A stretch of DNA of 59,864 nucleotides from Paramacrobiotus richtersi. Lineage: Eukaryota; Tardigrada; Eutardigrada; Parachela; Macrobiotidae. The translations under genes and the position numbers were made by a program. The notes beneath the pieces are model-generated. The model saw only the letters and a list, made by a program, of their open reading frames with translations. It did no database searches and was not told the origin of the DNA. The stretch spans positions 1-59,864 of the forward strand of contig JAQGAU010000019.1 in assembly GCA_034698045.1 (NCBI GenBank), read 5' to 3'. Positions 12,266 through 23,185 of this stretch are shown piece by piece. Numbering within the stretch: the first letter of the stretch is position 1; the number at the start of each line of letters is the position of its first letter.

Positions 12266-13256
12266 ATGAGTTCAACAAACAGCAAGGTCCAAACGCTGTT
12301 AACGTTGTTAATAAGTTTTCATGATCAATTCGGTAATGCGATTTACTCTCCAGTATTGAGTGTGGCGGAATCACTTCGACCCAGTTCTTGTTCTATAAGC
12401 GAAGGGGGAAACTACAAGCTCATCCATTATTTTCACTGCGAATGCTCTGGACCGCGAGATGGCATGATATTGAAAGAATGAATTTGTTGATTTCTTTGTT
12501 ATAAAGCGTTATTACTCGCATATCTGTAGTCCGGTAAAGTGCAATCATATGCATAAACTACAGCTCAAGCGCGGTGAGGAGCTTTAGCGCCTCTTAAGGA
12601 TTTATGGGTTTGAGGAGTTATGATTCAGTAAATCTGTATCTTAATGTAAGTGTAAAATTTATCTATAAAAATTTCATTATGACTTCTGCCCTCAAAATAT
12701 ATAATTATCAGCGGCATTTAATTTGTAGATCGATAACCAGGCCGTACTAGACGATGGACATGCAACACATATAACAAGCAGCAATCCATGCCGGTTTGGA
12801 CTGGACAGAGTCCTAAACAACAGGTCCACAAATGTACGCGTCGAGTGCCCAGTGGACTGGAAAAGCGGAATCACCGCTGAATGTTTTTACAAAACGAACG
12901 GTAGCCAGGGAAGCGGTGTGGTGACTATCCTGTTCTGGACGCGGTATACCTTTACTCCCCGAGCCACGCTATCGAGCACATACACATCCATAACGTATTT
13001 GGAGTCACTACAGCGGACATTTCAGTCACATCAAAGCAGCAATGCTGCTGAAAACCAAAGCGACGCGGGAATTAATATTGCTAGTTTGAATATCGGTTTG
13101 GGAATAGGAGGTGCTGGGTTACTCTTTCTCGCAGTTCTGGGATTTTTACTATGCCGCAGAAACCGACAAGAGCGGCCGGGTGAACATCGGCCGCGACGGC
13201 CAAGACCAGCGAGGCTTACGTACAGTGCAGCAAGAACGAATGAGCTCTTGGTGTAA
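12266..13256 (+). CDS. family X member 1 (X1): small Cys-rich type I membrane protein; defective splice donor
   Basis: By homology with X2-X6: exon 1 12266-12475 (70 aa, ending GPRDGMILK) and exon 2 12729-13256 (175 aa plus stop), phase 0. Exon 1 has a modest hydrophobic signal (VQTLLTLLISFHDQFGNA) and the family's three cysteines (SCSISEGG..., HCEC). Exon 2 starts IDNQAVLDDG, continues with the conserved C, C and AECFYK plus GSG (NGSQGSGVV), a transmembrane helix at about residues 190-211 (NIGLGIGGAGLLFLAVLGFL) and a short Arg-rich tail. Exon 2 is fully open and conserved. The donor reads AAA|GAATGA where relatives have AAG|GTATGA or similar, so it looks like a one-base T-to-A loss of GT. 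Without splicing the frame stops at 12479-12481. This may be a recent pseudogene, an unusual intron or a sequence error. AATAAA follows at 13774-13779. Confidence 0.65.
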
Positions 13257-13946
13257 AATCGAGAAAAGCGGAGTCTGATTCGGCACCGCATTTGAATAAC
13301 GGCAGAGAGAAAGCAGAGAAAAAACTGGAAGCTCAAGTCAGCTGCTCGAATAATTAAAAAGAAATGGAATATCGAGGCTCTGCCGTCGCATGTGTCCAGG
13401 AGCGTCCGACGTCGGCCATATCTAGATATTCAAATAAGGACATACAGTAAATGCTTGCGGTGTCTGCTGCATAAATGTTTGCATTCTGAACCTTCAATGT
13501 GTCATTTTTCAAGTATACAGTTGCTGCTTCCCATTTCCTTACGAGGCGGAGGTACCACAACAATGTTTACTGTACAACAGGGCTAACAATAAGTGTCGAC
13601 TGCTAATGAACTATTATGACCGCCGCTCATACGGTACTGTATAACAGCTGCTTATTCTCTTCCTGCAATCTCACGGGGATTCAACAGTAAATTACGATAC
13701 CGTATCCCACAGTGGAATCCAGAATGTTCTATTCAGACAATGTGTCACTGCATTCTGTTTCGGATCGGTGCTCAATAAAACATTAAACAGATAAGAAAAC
13801 TATTTTGTCAAGCACTAGGAAATAATTTGTGATGAACAAACATGGAAGCAAAACCAGCGAAGGAAATAATCGTAATACGACGTGAGTAGTTTGGCGTTCC
13901 GTTCACGTCAACAATCGGAAACAAATATTTTCATCCAATTTTGTCA
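13257..13946. other. X1 3' flank and convergent intergenic spacer
   Basis: The 690 nt between the X1 stop and the calcineurin B stop hold the likely X1 3' UTR, with AATAAA at 13774-13779, and no coding potential that I can support. Confidence 0.45.
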
Positions 13947-14456
13947 TCAGAGCGTCACTCCTAGTTTGTCGCCTTGTGACCCTAACATTCCGATCGTATC
14001 ACGAAACTCCGCGAATGACAGCTTCCCATCTCCGTCTTTATCATGGTAAATGATGCTTTTATCAACCGTCTGCTGCAGTTGAACATCCGTCAGATTATCG
14101 CCCACCATCATTTTCAGAACCCGAAAGCAATCAGCATTGGAGATATACCCATCCCGATCCATATCGTAAATGCTGAAGATAACCCGTAATTTCTGCTCAA
14201 CGTTTGCTTTAGTACTGAACAAGGTCATTCCCTGGGTGAATTCTCGAAAATCAATCAGTCCGTTGCCGTCTCTGTCAAACACCTCCAGGACACGCGCGGC
14301 TAAAGGGTTAGCCCGCACTTGGGGTAGGGCGGTGAATTCCTCCAGGGAGATGTAGCCATTGTTATCCGAATCTAGTTTGAAAAATCTGAGGTACAGTCGT
14401 CGAATTTGGTCTGCATCGAATTCTGGTGGGAGGTCGGCGGAAAAGTCGTTGCCCAT
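13947..14456 (-). CDS. CNB: calcineurin subunit B (regulatory, EF-hand), single exon
   Basis: An uninterrupted 169-residue frame with four EF-hand loops: [12 protein letters not shown] (29-40), [12 protein letters not shown] (61-72), [12 protein letters not shown] (98-109) and [12 protein letters not shown] (139-150). The block [19 protein letters not shown] is diagnostic of calcineurin B, and the length matches the usual ~170 aa. MGNDFS at the N terminus fits the N-myristoylation consensus. Calcineurin B is the Ca2+-binding regulatory subunit of the phosphatase calcineurin. EF3 ends in Asp instead of the usual Glu at loop position 12, which may weaken Ca2+ binding there. It is the only minus-strand gene inside the array and has no introns, so it may be a retrocopy or a divergent paralog; the intact frame argues that it is functional. 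Confidence 0.88.
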   Translation of the reverse strand: MGNDFSADLPPEFDADQIRRLYLRFFKLDSDNNGYISLEEFTALPQVRANPLAARVLEVFDRDGNGLIDFREFTQGMTLFSTKANVEQKLRVIFSIYDMDRDGYISNADCFRVLKMMVGDNLTDVQLQQTVDKSIIYHDKDGDGKLSFAEFRDTIGMLGSQGDKLGVTL

Positions 14457-16386
14457 TGCAGGTGAAGGGAAACCATTAGAATGGTAAGCTAATCGATAAA
14501 AGTCGTCGAATTTTGATTTTTATGGGACGATTGGGTCTCGACAAGCTACGGCACCTGAGCAAGTATATGTCCATGACAACGTGTAACAAGCGACGGACGT
14601 TTTACCAGGCATTTCCGTAGAAAGAATGCACGGATCGGACGCAACAGCCAACAACGGCCAGCCATATCCGTAAGGATTTACAATAATATTATTGTCAGAG
14701 AAGTCGGTACGGCATGCTTTGCTTCCCGTCATGGCGGTATACAAAACATACTGTCTCTGGCCGCTTTAACTTATGAAGCCACACAGTTCTAAAGAAGGTA
14801 CAAAATAGCACGCGCGCGAATTGAATTAAGTAGTTATCGTTCATTTTCCCTGCATGACGCGAGCTTCCACCCGAGCTGTACTTATTTACTGCCCAGAAAC
14901 TTTTCGCATCGGCCGGTGATATGTTTTAGAAGATACTTGACTTGCTGAACATACCTGGTATTTTGGACTGACAAGGGATCGGCATATGATTGTACGCGGA
15001 AATAATTCTCATCTTCTTTCTATGACTGATATCATGTGGAACATGAAATTAATGCCAGCGCATTATAATTACAGGAAATCATAGAATTCTAGAAGTCCAG
15101 AACTTCTTCATATATAGAGTTCGAAGTCATTATTGAAAATATCGCAAAGGTCACGCACTCTGTGAATGATGTATATAGCCGTACCGTACACGGCATTATA
15201 CCGTACAAAAACGTCTGTAAAAGCCTCACGTCGACGAAATGCATCTGTATCCAAGTCAGCCAAATTTAAAGAAGAACATACTGCTATAACTAGATCTAAT
15301 TAGATGAGTAATTAAAAATATTACTCTGGGTCCAAGTTCCAACCGAGGCCGAGGAGCCGCCGGATAAAATCCCAAAGATGGGAAAGCTACATTATCGCCA
15401 GTGCTACCGCCCTTGAACAACTACTTCGGCGGACGGACGTATACGTAATTGATGGTTGTACATGTAAGGCAATTAAATGGCAGTTGATACGCAACAGCCG
15501 TCGACAAATGCAGAAGTACAGCGATAGCCAAAGCAGTAAGCTGTAAGTGTTATTTTATTAGTGTTTACCTCACATTACTGTTCGCAACGGCGGTATCACC
15601 GGCGACATTGCAACTTTTCCAGATTTTCGGGATTTCCTCCTACTGGATTAAATTCACTAATAGTTTTAATTACTCATATAATTATTTAGATGCAATTATA
15701 GAAAAACGACCATAATAATTTGCATGTATCTCTTGCCCTTGTGATGTTTTGAATAATACAAAAATAAAATAATAAAAATTATTTTTCAGATAATCTCGTT
15801 TGAACTAAGACTTTGCTTATCGCGGAAACGGGCAATGAAATAACTCTATGCCCTATTTGTCAGTAACGATGCGGGATGTCAATCATAAACTCGATGCTGT
15901 AATTATTGTTGCAGACGACAAACGCTAAGAGTAATACTGCCGCTGCTAATGTTGCACATCGCGGCAACCGTAATAAATTAACACAAGTCTGCGCTATCTT
16001 TAGAACTGCACAGCTGTGTAAATTATTTCGGTACAGTTTTTTTAGCCCTTGGCAGAATTGCAGTGGCTACACAGTGGAACAGCGAGGATTATACGGTTAA
16101 CCGGCGAAATATGTGGGTTACGTAAGGAGTTCCACGCTGCTGCAGTGCCGAGCATTTCGGCAACAATCAACTCATCGTTGTTCTCGTCTTCGTTATACCA
16201 TATTGTTTTTCAGGAAGGTTTCTGCTGCCGGGACATTGCAGCCGCGGTTTTCCGTTAAAACTTGGTCACGCTTGATGTATTAACTGGCGAAAGCATCAGT
16301 TAAACAACAAATTTGAATATCCTGCAATTTTATTCAATTGGTCCGTGTACCGGGCTTATCGGCTGACGAGGAGTCAGGACCGCAAC
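14457..16386. other. intergenic; no supported gene
   Basis: About 1.9 kb between the calcineurin B start and X2. A 74-codon minus-strand frame at 14520-14744 is Cys-containing but has no signal peptide or homology that I can recognise. The remainder is AT-rich with scattered GTACCGTAC-like palindromic words. Promoters for both flanking genes should lie at its two ends. Confidence 0.4.
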
Positions 16387-16971
16387 ATGTGCCGACAAGT
16401 ACTTATTATTCTTTCAGTCTTTATCTTCGGAGCCTGTCTGACACCGGCGGAAGACATTGCAAACACATGCTTCCTAAATGTTGATGAAAAAGTGTCCAAA
16501 AACTTTATTTATGACTTTTACTGCAAATGTGTCGGATCCACTGATATCACGCTGCAGGTACGGAGCGAGAATAATTGTACCAAATACAGGAGAAAAATAT
16601 AAAGATTGTTAATCTGGATTGAGTAATACAGAGCCCGGCGCAGTATGTAGAGAAGATCGAAGTGTTTATGCTTGCCGAGGCTGTTTGCTCCTGGTCGCCT
16701 TCTTGTGTTTTGGTGGTACGAAGTATGCCGTAAAGTATGCGCAGTTTGCCGTACTACCAGTCAGCCCCGCAGCATGTTTTCGTAATAAATTTATTGCATT
16801 GATTCCGGCAGTTCATACGTGAAATCGACATGTCAGGGTGTTTACAGTACAGGCTGTACAGCCGCGTTATTTAACAAAATTTTGAATTTTTTATTTAATT
16901 TTTTATTTAATTGTATTGTTATGTGTAGATATACTACGGCATCTGGGTTTACCAATAAATATAAAGGAATG

Positions 16972-17012
<41 letters not shown>

Positions 17013-17878
17013 CACGTAGTACATCTTACAAGCCCGCTCAGTTTTCGCGTTATATAGTTAATAAACACCGCCGAACGATAATAATAATAATTAATGAACG
17101 GTGTTTGCATGTTTGGGGCAATGGGATAAACGACCGCACACTCTGAAAATTCTGACCGTTTAGTTGGCATGAGTCGCATGACTTATAGGCATACGAAATT
17201 TAGTACGAGAATGTATCGTGACATCATTTCGCACGAAATAATTATAAAACGATGAGGGACATATAATCGACCGGAGCGGAGCGAAGGTCTTCTATACTCA
17301 TATCCAACGCACTTTTGTCTGTTACGGAAGTTAGCATATTCCTTTCATACAATAGCTCTCTTCGAAATAGTCCGATTTGCGTCAGCTTTGACTAGCATGT
17401 TCTCCTTTACTCGCCGCTTTTACAGATTTTATAAAAATTCCCTTTGCAGATTGATGGCGAAACATTACTCGATCAGGGGCGACCATCCGCCCTGGTCTCC
17501 AAACATCTGTGTCAGCCCGGATTCCTCGGTCACCGTGACGACCACTTTACAACGGTGCATGTCCAGTGTTCATTGGCGAAGAAAGGAAGGGTTAGCGCGG
17601 AATGTTTCTACAAAAACTTTCAGGGCAATGGAAGCGGGATTATTAGTATCCCTGTGGTAGTGCCTCTGATCAGAACCGGCGGCGTCCTCCAAACCAGTAA
17701 TGTCGGCCTGATTGTGGCCATAGTGACCCTGATACTTGCAGCACTGATGGTGTTGATCATACTGTGTCTGGACAGACGTCGTCGTAGTAAACAAGATGAA
17801 TATGTGGTAGTGGCCGGGAATCGTGGTACAATGCACATGAATGTACGGGATGGGGAAAGGGGTGCTTCCCGAATCTAA
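16387..17878 (+). CDS. family X member 2 (X2): small Cys-rich type I membrane protein
   Basis: Exon 1 16387-16557 (57 aa, donor CAG|GTACGG) and exon 2 17450-17878 (142 aa plus stop, acceptor TTTGCAG), phase 0, 199 aa. Exon 1 gives a clear signal peptide (VLIILSVFIFGACLTPA) and the CFLNVDEK ... YCKCVGSTDITLQ cysteine block. Exon 2 begins IDGETLLDQGRPSALV, has HLCQPGF, VQCSL, AECFYKN and NGSG, then a transmembrane helix at residues about 142-164 and a short basic tail with DEYVVVAGNRGTMHMNVRDG. Closest paralog is X6: the two exon-1 sequences are nearly colinear and the tail has one unit resembling the X6 repeat. The family is not one I recognise. The 892-nt intron contains a 36-nt poly(A) tract. 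Confidence 0.8.
16954..17007 (+). repeat. AATAAA followed by a 36-nt poly(A) tract in the X2 intron
   Basis: AATAAA at 16954-16959 is followed 12 nt later by an uninterrupted run of 36 A at 16972-17007. This arrangement resembles the tail of a retroposed transcript inserted in the sense direction in the X2 intron. The upstream 300 nt may be the inserted body, but I cannot identify its source or a clear target-site duplication. Run length is also prone to sequencing error. Confidence 0.5.
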
Positions 17879-19904
17879 CCACTCGTGTTATAACCATTCC
17901 TGGCGTCGATAGCGCAAAATTAGCATTTTCCGGAATAAAAACCTTGTTTGCAATTGTGTCACCGTTTGACTGGGAACTGTCATCAAGAATGGCGCACTTA
18001 GAGGTCTTCGTTCTACTCGATTCAGAAGGTCGCAGCGTATCCGCTGGCGACAGCATAGTTAATTAATTAGCTGTTCAATCTGGAATATTTATTACATAGG
18101 TAGTTAACAGCTACCCATGAGATCAAAAGGATAGCTAGCGTTCTTGGAGCCATCGTCCAAGAGCACCTGTTTATGAGTCTTTCAATTGGTGTTAAGTGAT
18201 CGTACCATGAACTGTGAAAAGTGAACATCTCGCAGATACGGCCGTGGGCGCATATACTGTACCGCTTAAAGAACCAAGTTTCAAAGCAGTACAAGAATCT
18301 TGTTCAAAGCAGTTCGATATACTGTGGTAAAAACAAGAGAAAGCAATGTTTTTTTGCCAGAAGTACTTGCTTCAATGTGGCATGATGCTAGTTATAACGA
18401 AACTGAATAATATTTATTTTTTTGATATTATCTGTAAGGTGGAAAAAAGTAACCGGGTGAATGACAATACCCTGATGACTGATCAGGCGCCATTCCCAGA
18501 TTTGAACGGCAAGAACGGCAGGAGTTAATAACACACAGAAGTATCGACGTAACGGTTTCCACTTTCGCACTGTTCTACGCCATCGCACTGCGCACAGAGA
18601 CAGTAGCATTCCGTTTCCCGATTCCTCAGCTGTATTATCGCAAATCAACTGGTGCAGGCAACAACAAACCTTTCGAAAAGATGGCTGACTACAAAACAAT
18701 TAGAGCACATTTTAAAGCCATCCGAGCTGTGATCGATATCATGAGAAGAACCTTAAGTATATACAGTACGACCATACGAGGACATCGGTTTCACAGCGGC
18801 TCTGTTTGCGCCCCACTCAACATCTAGTTTTCTCTTGCAGTTTCTTTGGCAATAGAGTGCCTTTGCAACTCCACGCGTACTGACACATTTTCTTTGTGTC
18901 TTTATTATAAGTATCTGCATTTCTGAAGTATAAAGCGGTCTTACGAGAACTGTTGTTTACCATAATACCATAAGGTCAACAGACATTCTGGAGTTCAGTA
19001 AACAAATAACGTGCATCTTATCGAACGCAATCCCAAAGGTCGTGCGTGGCTTGAGTGTGATACTACTCCAGAATGCATTATGCCGATAATGGCGTTTCGT
19101 GCTAGCGCTTGTCCGGTAGCTGCTCGTCTCGTGCAAAGCGAATGCAAAACCTCTTGGCAGGCTTATACATTCGGCTTGGACGATATAACTAATCAGCCGG
19201 TGCACTTCTCCTTTTCGTTGCGATGATCATTCGCGTTCTGTTGTAAATCTAAGTATTCCTAGCCGCGCAAATAAAACGTATTCACTCTCACACCACGCAC
19301 TACCATTGTGATATGTGCGATAAGATAGACGCATCACAATTAGTTAACGCTGACGATAATTTTGGTCAGGCATGCTGGTATCGTACAGACTATCCCAAAC
19401 AAAAATATAAACAACCTGTAAGGATGAGGTGAGGTCTGATTGTTTTCGTGTCTTAGCTCTGGTCCTTTTCTACGTATACGGCCGTATACAATACACACGG
19501 AGAGAGAGAGAGCATAATTATTATTATAGCCAATCGCCATCGCGAAACAGATCCAGGATCATCATCCAGCCAAGGAGTATCGACGACCTGCACTGGAGAC
19601 TGGAGCCAGCCATTTATTTGCTGTCACTGATCGTGGGCATCTTAATCGAAAGGCAAGTGTGTGGGTTCACAATTGTAAGGTCCGATTGGTTTTTACCGGG
19701 CATGCAATTCACACTCAAGTATAACAAAGTTATGTAGCAATTGTGACGCAATGCTGACTTGTGGACATTAGCCCAGACGATAAGCGATAACTTTCGTTAA
19801 AAAAGTTATTAAATGTTGTACGTGTATGATGAATAAAAGGCGATCGAAACTAATAAATACTCGAATGACAGCTAATTGTTAATTTCCTTGTGATGTTATC
19901 TTGT
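17879..19904. other. intergenic; no supported gene
   Basis: About 2 kb after X2. Several short open frames (18388-18699 minus, 18957-19226 on either strand, 19429-19737 plus) have no family X or plexin-like motif and no convincing splice sites. A short (GA)n run lies near 19500-19510. Confidence 0.4.
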
Positions 19905-20035
19905 TGATATGCTGTCATATTCGTACTTATGTGCTCAAAGTATCCGGACGAGATCCGAGACTGCTGATATGCTGTCATATTCGTACTTATGTGCTCAAAG
20001 TATCCGGACGAGATCCGAGACTGCTGAAATGCTGT
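19905..20035. repeat. 60-bp perfect tandem duplication
   Basis: Two identical 60-nt units (19905-19964 and 19965-20024) beginning TGATATGCTGTCATATTCG are followed by about 11 nt of a third, diverged start. Because 60 is a multiple of three, both strands keep open frames across it, but nothing suggests that it is coding. Confidence 0.85.
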
Positions 20036-20492
20036 GTGACTGTGGTACCCGGTCCGACGCAAGTGGCTCCCGTATATCGCCATGACATAATGACGCATAA
20101 CAGATTTTGTTAAAAATGCTTTATAAAACAAACTCGTTATAATGTACTAGATACAAGTGTTGGGTCGCGCTAGCGCGCAACCCATTCGTGTCTGAAATGT
20201 TGGAGGTTCTTAAAATGTATGAATTGCAGATTCTGGACTTTTGGTTAGAGCGCTGGTACTGGCGATTTATTGATTTTGTGATTTGCTACACATACAGTAC
20301 ATATACATACACGAGGCTAAAAGCGTCTGGTATACTGTAGAATATTAAATTTGTTGTTTCTTCATGTGGTACATACCCTTCCATATTTTCTCCACCATAA
20401 TATATCATGTGAAATTTATCCGTAAAACTTTGAGAAATACTAAACCTTATATGCTTGGGTCACTTCAATTGTCTGATATCTTTTCTATCAGA

Positions 20493-20539
20493 TCGCGCAA
20501 AAACGATCAACCGATTTTGTACTGATCGTTTTTGCGCGA
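20493..20539. repeat. perfect 17-bp inverted repeat (hairpin)
   Basis: TCGCGCAAAAACGATCA at 20493-20509 is the exact reverse complement of TGATCGTTTTTGCGCGA at 20523-20539, with a 13-nt loop. There is no adjacent gene for it to terminate, so it is more likely a mobile-element remnant or foldback. Confidence 0.8.
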
Positions 20540-20792
20540 ATACTGTTTTCTGTATGTTTAAAAACTGTTGCTAGGCTTCTTTCTGTGCAGAAAGACAGCA
20601 TTTTTACCGTATACTATTATTGCAACAGTAGTGCACTTTTTCATACTGTTGGTATTTTATCGGATCGCAGAGCTAGCCACAGGCGGACGCCCAAATGTTG
20701 GTGCTAATTCCCAAAAGTTTATTTCCAATCCTTGTTTACTACACATAACGATCGTTGCGTAATAAATCGTTAATCAACATCCATAAAGAATT

Positions 20793-21577
20793 AAATTTCA
20801 CTTTAATCTAAACTTCACATCCTATGCAAACGTAATTTTGAGTAATCGGCGCTCCCCTCGGTATTAAAAAAGCATGTTCGTAATGTCCTGCACATAGTCT
20901 CCCCGTTCCGCTTATATGAAAATATCTGTCGGTTTGGTAACGGTTCAAGTTTGTTTTTGCCCATTGGCTTGACCGAATGTTAAACGAATTACTACGTGTA
21001 TACGCCACCTGTAATCACTGTTTCTAAAAACTTCAAAACTCGATAAAAAATTTCAAATCTGGAATTTTTGCAAAAACTCTCCGTACTGCACACCCTTGCC
21101 CAAGTGCCTTTAGGTAAGAATTGACTGTACTCTTATAAACTGTAAGACAAAAATGCAGTTTGAAACGGCGGAATCCGAGACGTAGAAATTTCAATTTAAT
21201 CTAAACTTTACATCCTATGCAAACTTAATTTTGAGTAATAGGCGCTCCCCTCGGTAATAAAAAAGCATGTTCGTAATGTCCTGCACATAGTTTCCCCGTT
21301 CCGCTTATGTGAGAATATCTGTCGGTTTGGTAACGGTTCAAGTTTGTTTTTGCCCATTGGCTTGACCGAATGTTAAACGAATTACTACATATACGCCACC
21401 TGTAATCACTGTTTCTAAAAACTTCAAAACCCGATAAAAAACTTCAAATCTAGAATTTTTGCAAAAACTCTCCGTACTGCACACCGTTGACCAAGTGCCT
21501 TTAGGTAAGAACTGACTGTACTCTTATAAACTGTAAGACAAAAATGGAGTTTGAAACGGCGGAATCCGAGACGTAGA
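20793..21577. repeat. 393-bp tandem duplication
   Basis: The block 20793-21185 is repeated at 21186-21577 with only scattered substitutions and small indels. Shared landmarks are CATCCTATGCAAAC, GGCGCTCCCCTCGGTA, GTCGGTTTGGTAACGG and GAAACGGCGGAATCCGAGAC. It has no open frame of note. The words around its end (GAGACGTAGAAATGTATG) recur near 30641 (GAGACGTGGAAATGTATG), which suggests a dispersed element rather than a purely local duplication. Confidence 0.85.
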
Positions 21578-22076
21578 AATGTATGAATCTAGAGATATAT
21601 AATATCTCCTTGAGTTAAAAGCCGTGATCAGCAAGCAGCATGCACGCATAATCAAAAATCCCATATGAGCTATGATCTAAGTTAAAGTTAGATTTGGGCT
21701 TCCTGACTATCCGAATATAATACAGAGATTTTAAAATCCACTGCGTTGAATTAGTAGAGCGACGAAATGCCTTCATGTGTCGATGCTGGCAGAAAGCCGG
21801 TTAACGGCGCAGTTAAACTTTTCACTACCATCGAGCCGGGCAGCACAATATCTGCATTTCCGGTTATATTGTTTCTTAATCAGACAGCAATTGTGCAAAT
21901 AACAATGTCTGCACCTTATCACCTGTAATCTGTACATAAGGTTCACTCAGTTTACTCAGTTGTAGCATCTCTTCGGGTATTGTAGGTATTTTCCACTGTT
22001 TTGCGGTCAGCAACGCGGGCCGCGACGTTGACTGTGCCATAACCGCAAACTGACAACATTAATTGCTGGAAAAAAC
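21578..22076. other. X3 upstream region
   Basis: About 500 nt between the tandem duplication and the X3 start codon. It probably holds the X3 promoter and 5' UTR; I see no other feature. Confidence 0.4.
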
Positions 22077-23185
22077 ATGATCATTACCACAATGCAAGTT
22101 ATCTTCGTTGGGCTTCTGTTTTTCTTCGTTCCCGTTATCCTCGGGGCGATTCCCGAAAAGCTGTGCAACATAAATGCGCAGGATTATGATAAAGAGGTTT
22201 TTTATTCCGAATGTGTTTGCAGAGGATCGGCCGACAGTCTCGTTTTCAAGGTATGAATTCTCGACATGGAACTTTCGAAGCGAGAGGCTTGTTATGTACA
22301 TGTATGATGTACGGTATATTTTTTTTTGCGTATTAGCTTAATGGCAGGGTAAGGAATACTCTGGACAGAGGTCTAAATAACACCATATGAAAATTGTCTA
22401 TAAAAATATCAAAGTTTCGCTTATGTTTACCCGTCTGTTGCTGAGATCATGATGTCGAAACATATTCGTGGTAGTTGCAGTTTTAATTTTGCGCTGCAGC
22501 TTAATGTATAATAAACTTCACACACATGTTTCATTTGCTCTGGTTCTCCAGAGCCGTATAGATGTGTAATTTCTTGTTACAGTTTGACGATGAACTCCTG
22601 ATTGATGACGGACGGGATCAGCCTTCCGTCACTAACCACCCATGTCATTTCAAAGTGTATGGGAATGACGGCTCAAACACCACGATCTCTGTCGGATGCC
22701 CAGTATGCTGGAAAGAGCGTATCACCCTCCAGTGCTACTATTCTGGTCACGTCGACAGAGGCAGCGGAAAGGTCAGCGTACCCGGTTGGTCACCGGAATA
22801 TCCTTGCTCCGCGACGGCCGTTACTACATTCGTGACAGTGCCAAAAAATTCCAGCTGGTCATCCACCAACGACACCTTCAACGGTACCGCAGTCTTACCG
22901 ATATCGACTAGGGCAGCCGGGACAACTATCTTCGTCTCGACCGTTGTGGGAGCAATTGTCCTGATTGCACTGATCATACCGATCATTTGGTTTTTAACTC
23001 GTAAATGCCGTCAAGGGGACAGGTCGAATAGTTCCGAAACCGAGACGATGCTTCAGTCTGGTGTTGTGTCGGTGCCACAGTCACTGCCGTTGGAATTTTC
23101 GCCTATGCATTTATCACTGAATGAAATAGGACTGGCCAACGAGAAATCCGTTAGGATGGGGGACACTATTCATGCTGCGGCTTAA
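22077..23185 (+). CDS. family X member 3 (X3): small Cys-rich type I membrane protein
   Basis: Exon 1 22077-22250 (58 aa, donor AAG|GTATGA) and exon 2 22583-23185 (200 aa plus stop), phase 0, 258 aa. The strong signal sequence MQVIFVGLLFFFVPVILGA is followed by LCNINAQDYDKE and ECVCRGSADSLVFK. Exon 2 reads FDDELLIDDGRDQPSV, then CHFKVYG, SVGCPVCWKERITLQCYY, DRGSGKV and EYPC. Thus the X3/X4/X5 subgroup has two cysteines more than X1/X2/X6, keeping an even number. Transmembrane helix at residues about 173-196. The cytoplasmic tail carries SSETETMLQSG and HLSLNEIGLANEK, which recur in the truncated copy at 33.2 kb. A secreted-side domain of unknown fold with probable disulfides is inferred; no function is assigned. 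Confidence 0.82.

Noticed and set aside
14520..14744. 74-codon Cys-containing minus frame upstream of calcineurin B
   Set aside because: No signal peptide and no match to family X cysteine spacing; most likely chance, though it lies in the 5' flank of an expressed-looking gene.
16842..17179. Minus-strand frames with a run of Phe
   Set aside because: They are just translations of the poly(A) tract.
18957..19737. Possible additional family X member between X2 and X3
   Set aside because: I looked for the LLDDG, ECxY and GSG motifs on both strands and found none.
19905..20035. Tandem repeats as a CRISPR-like array
   Set aside because: Only two direct copies with no spacers, in a eukaryotic intergenic region.
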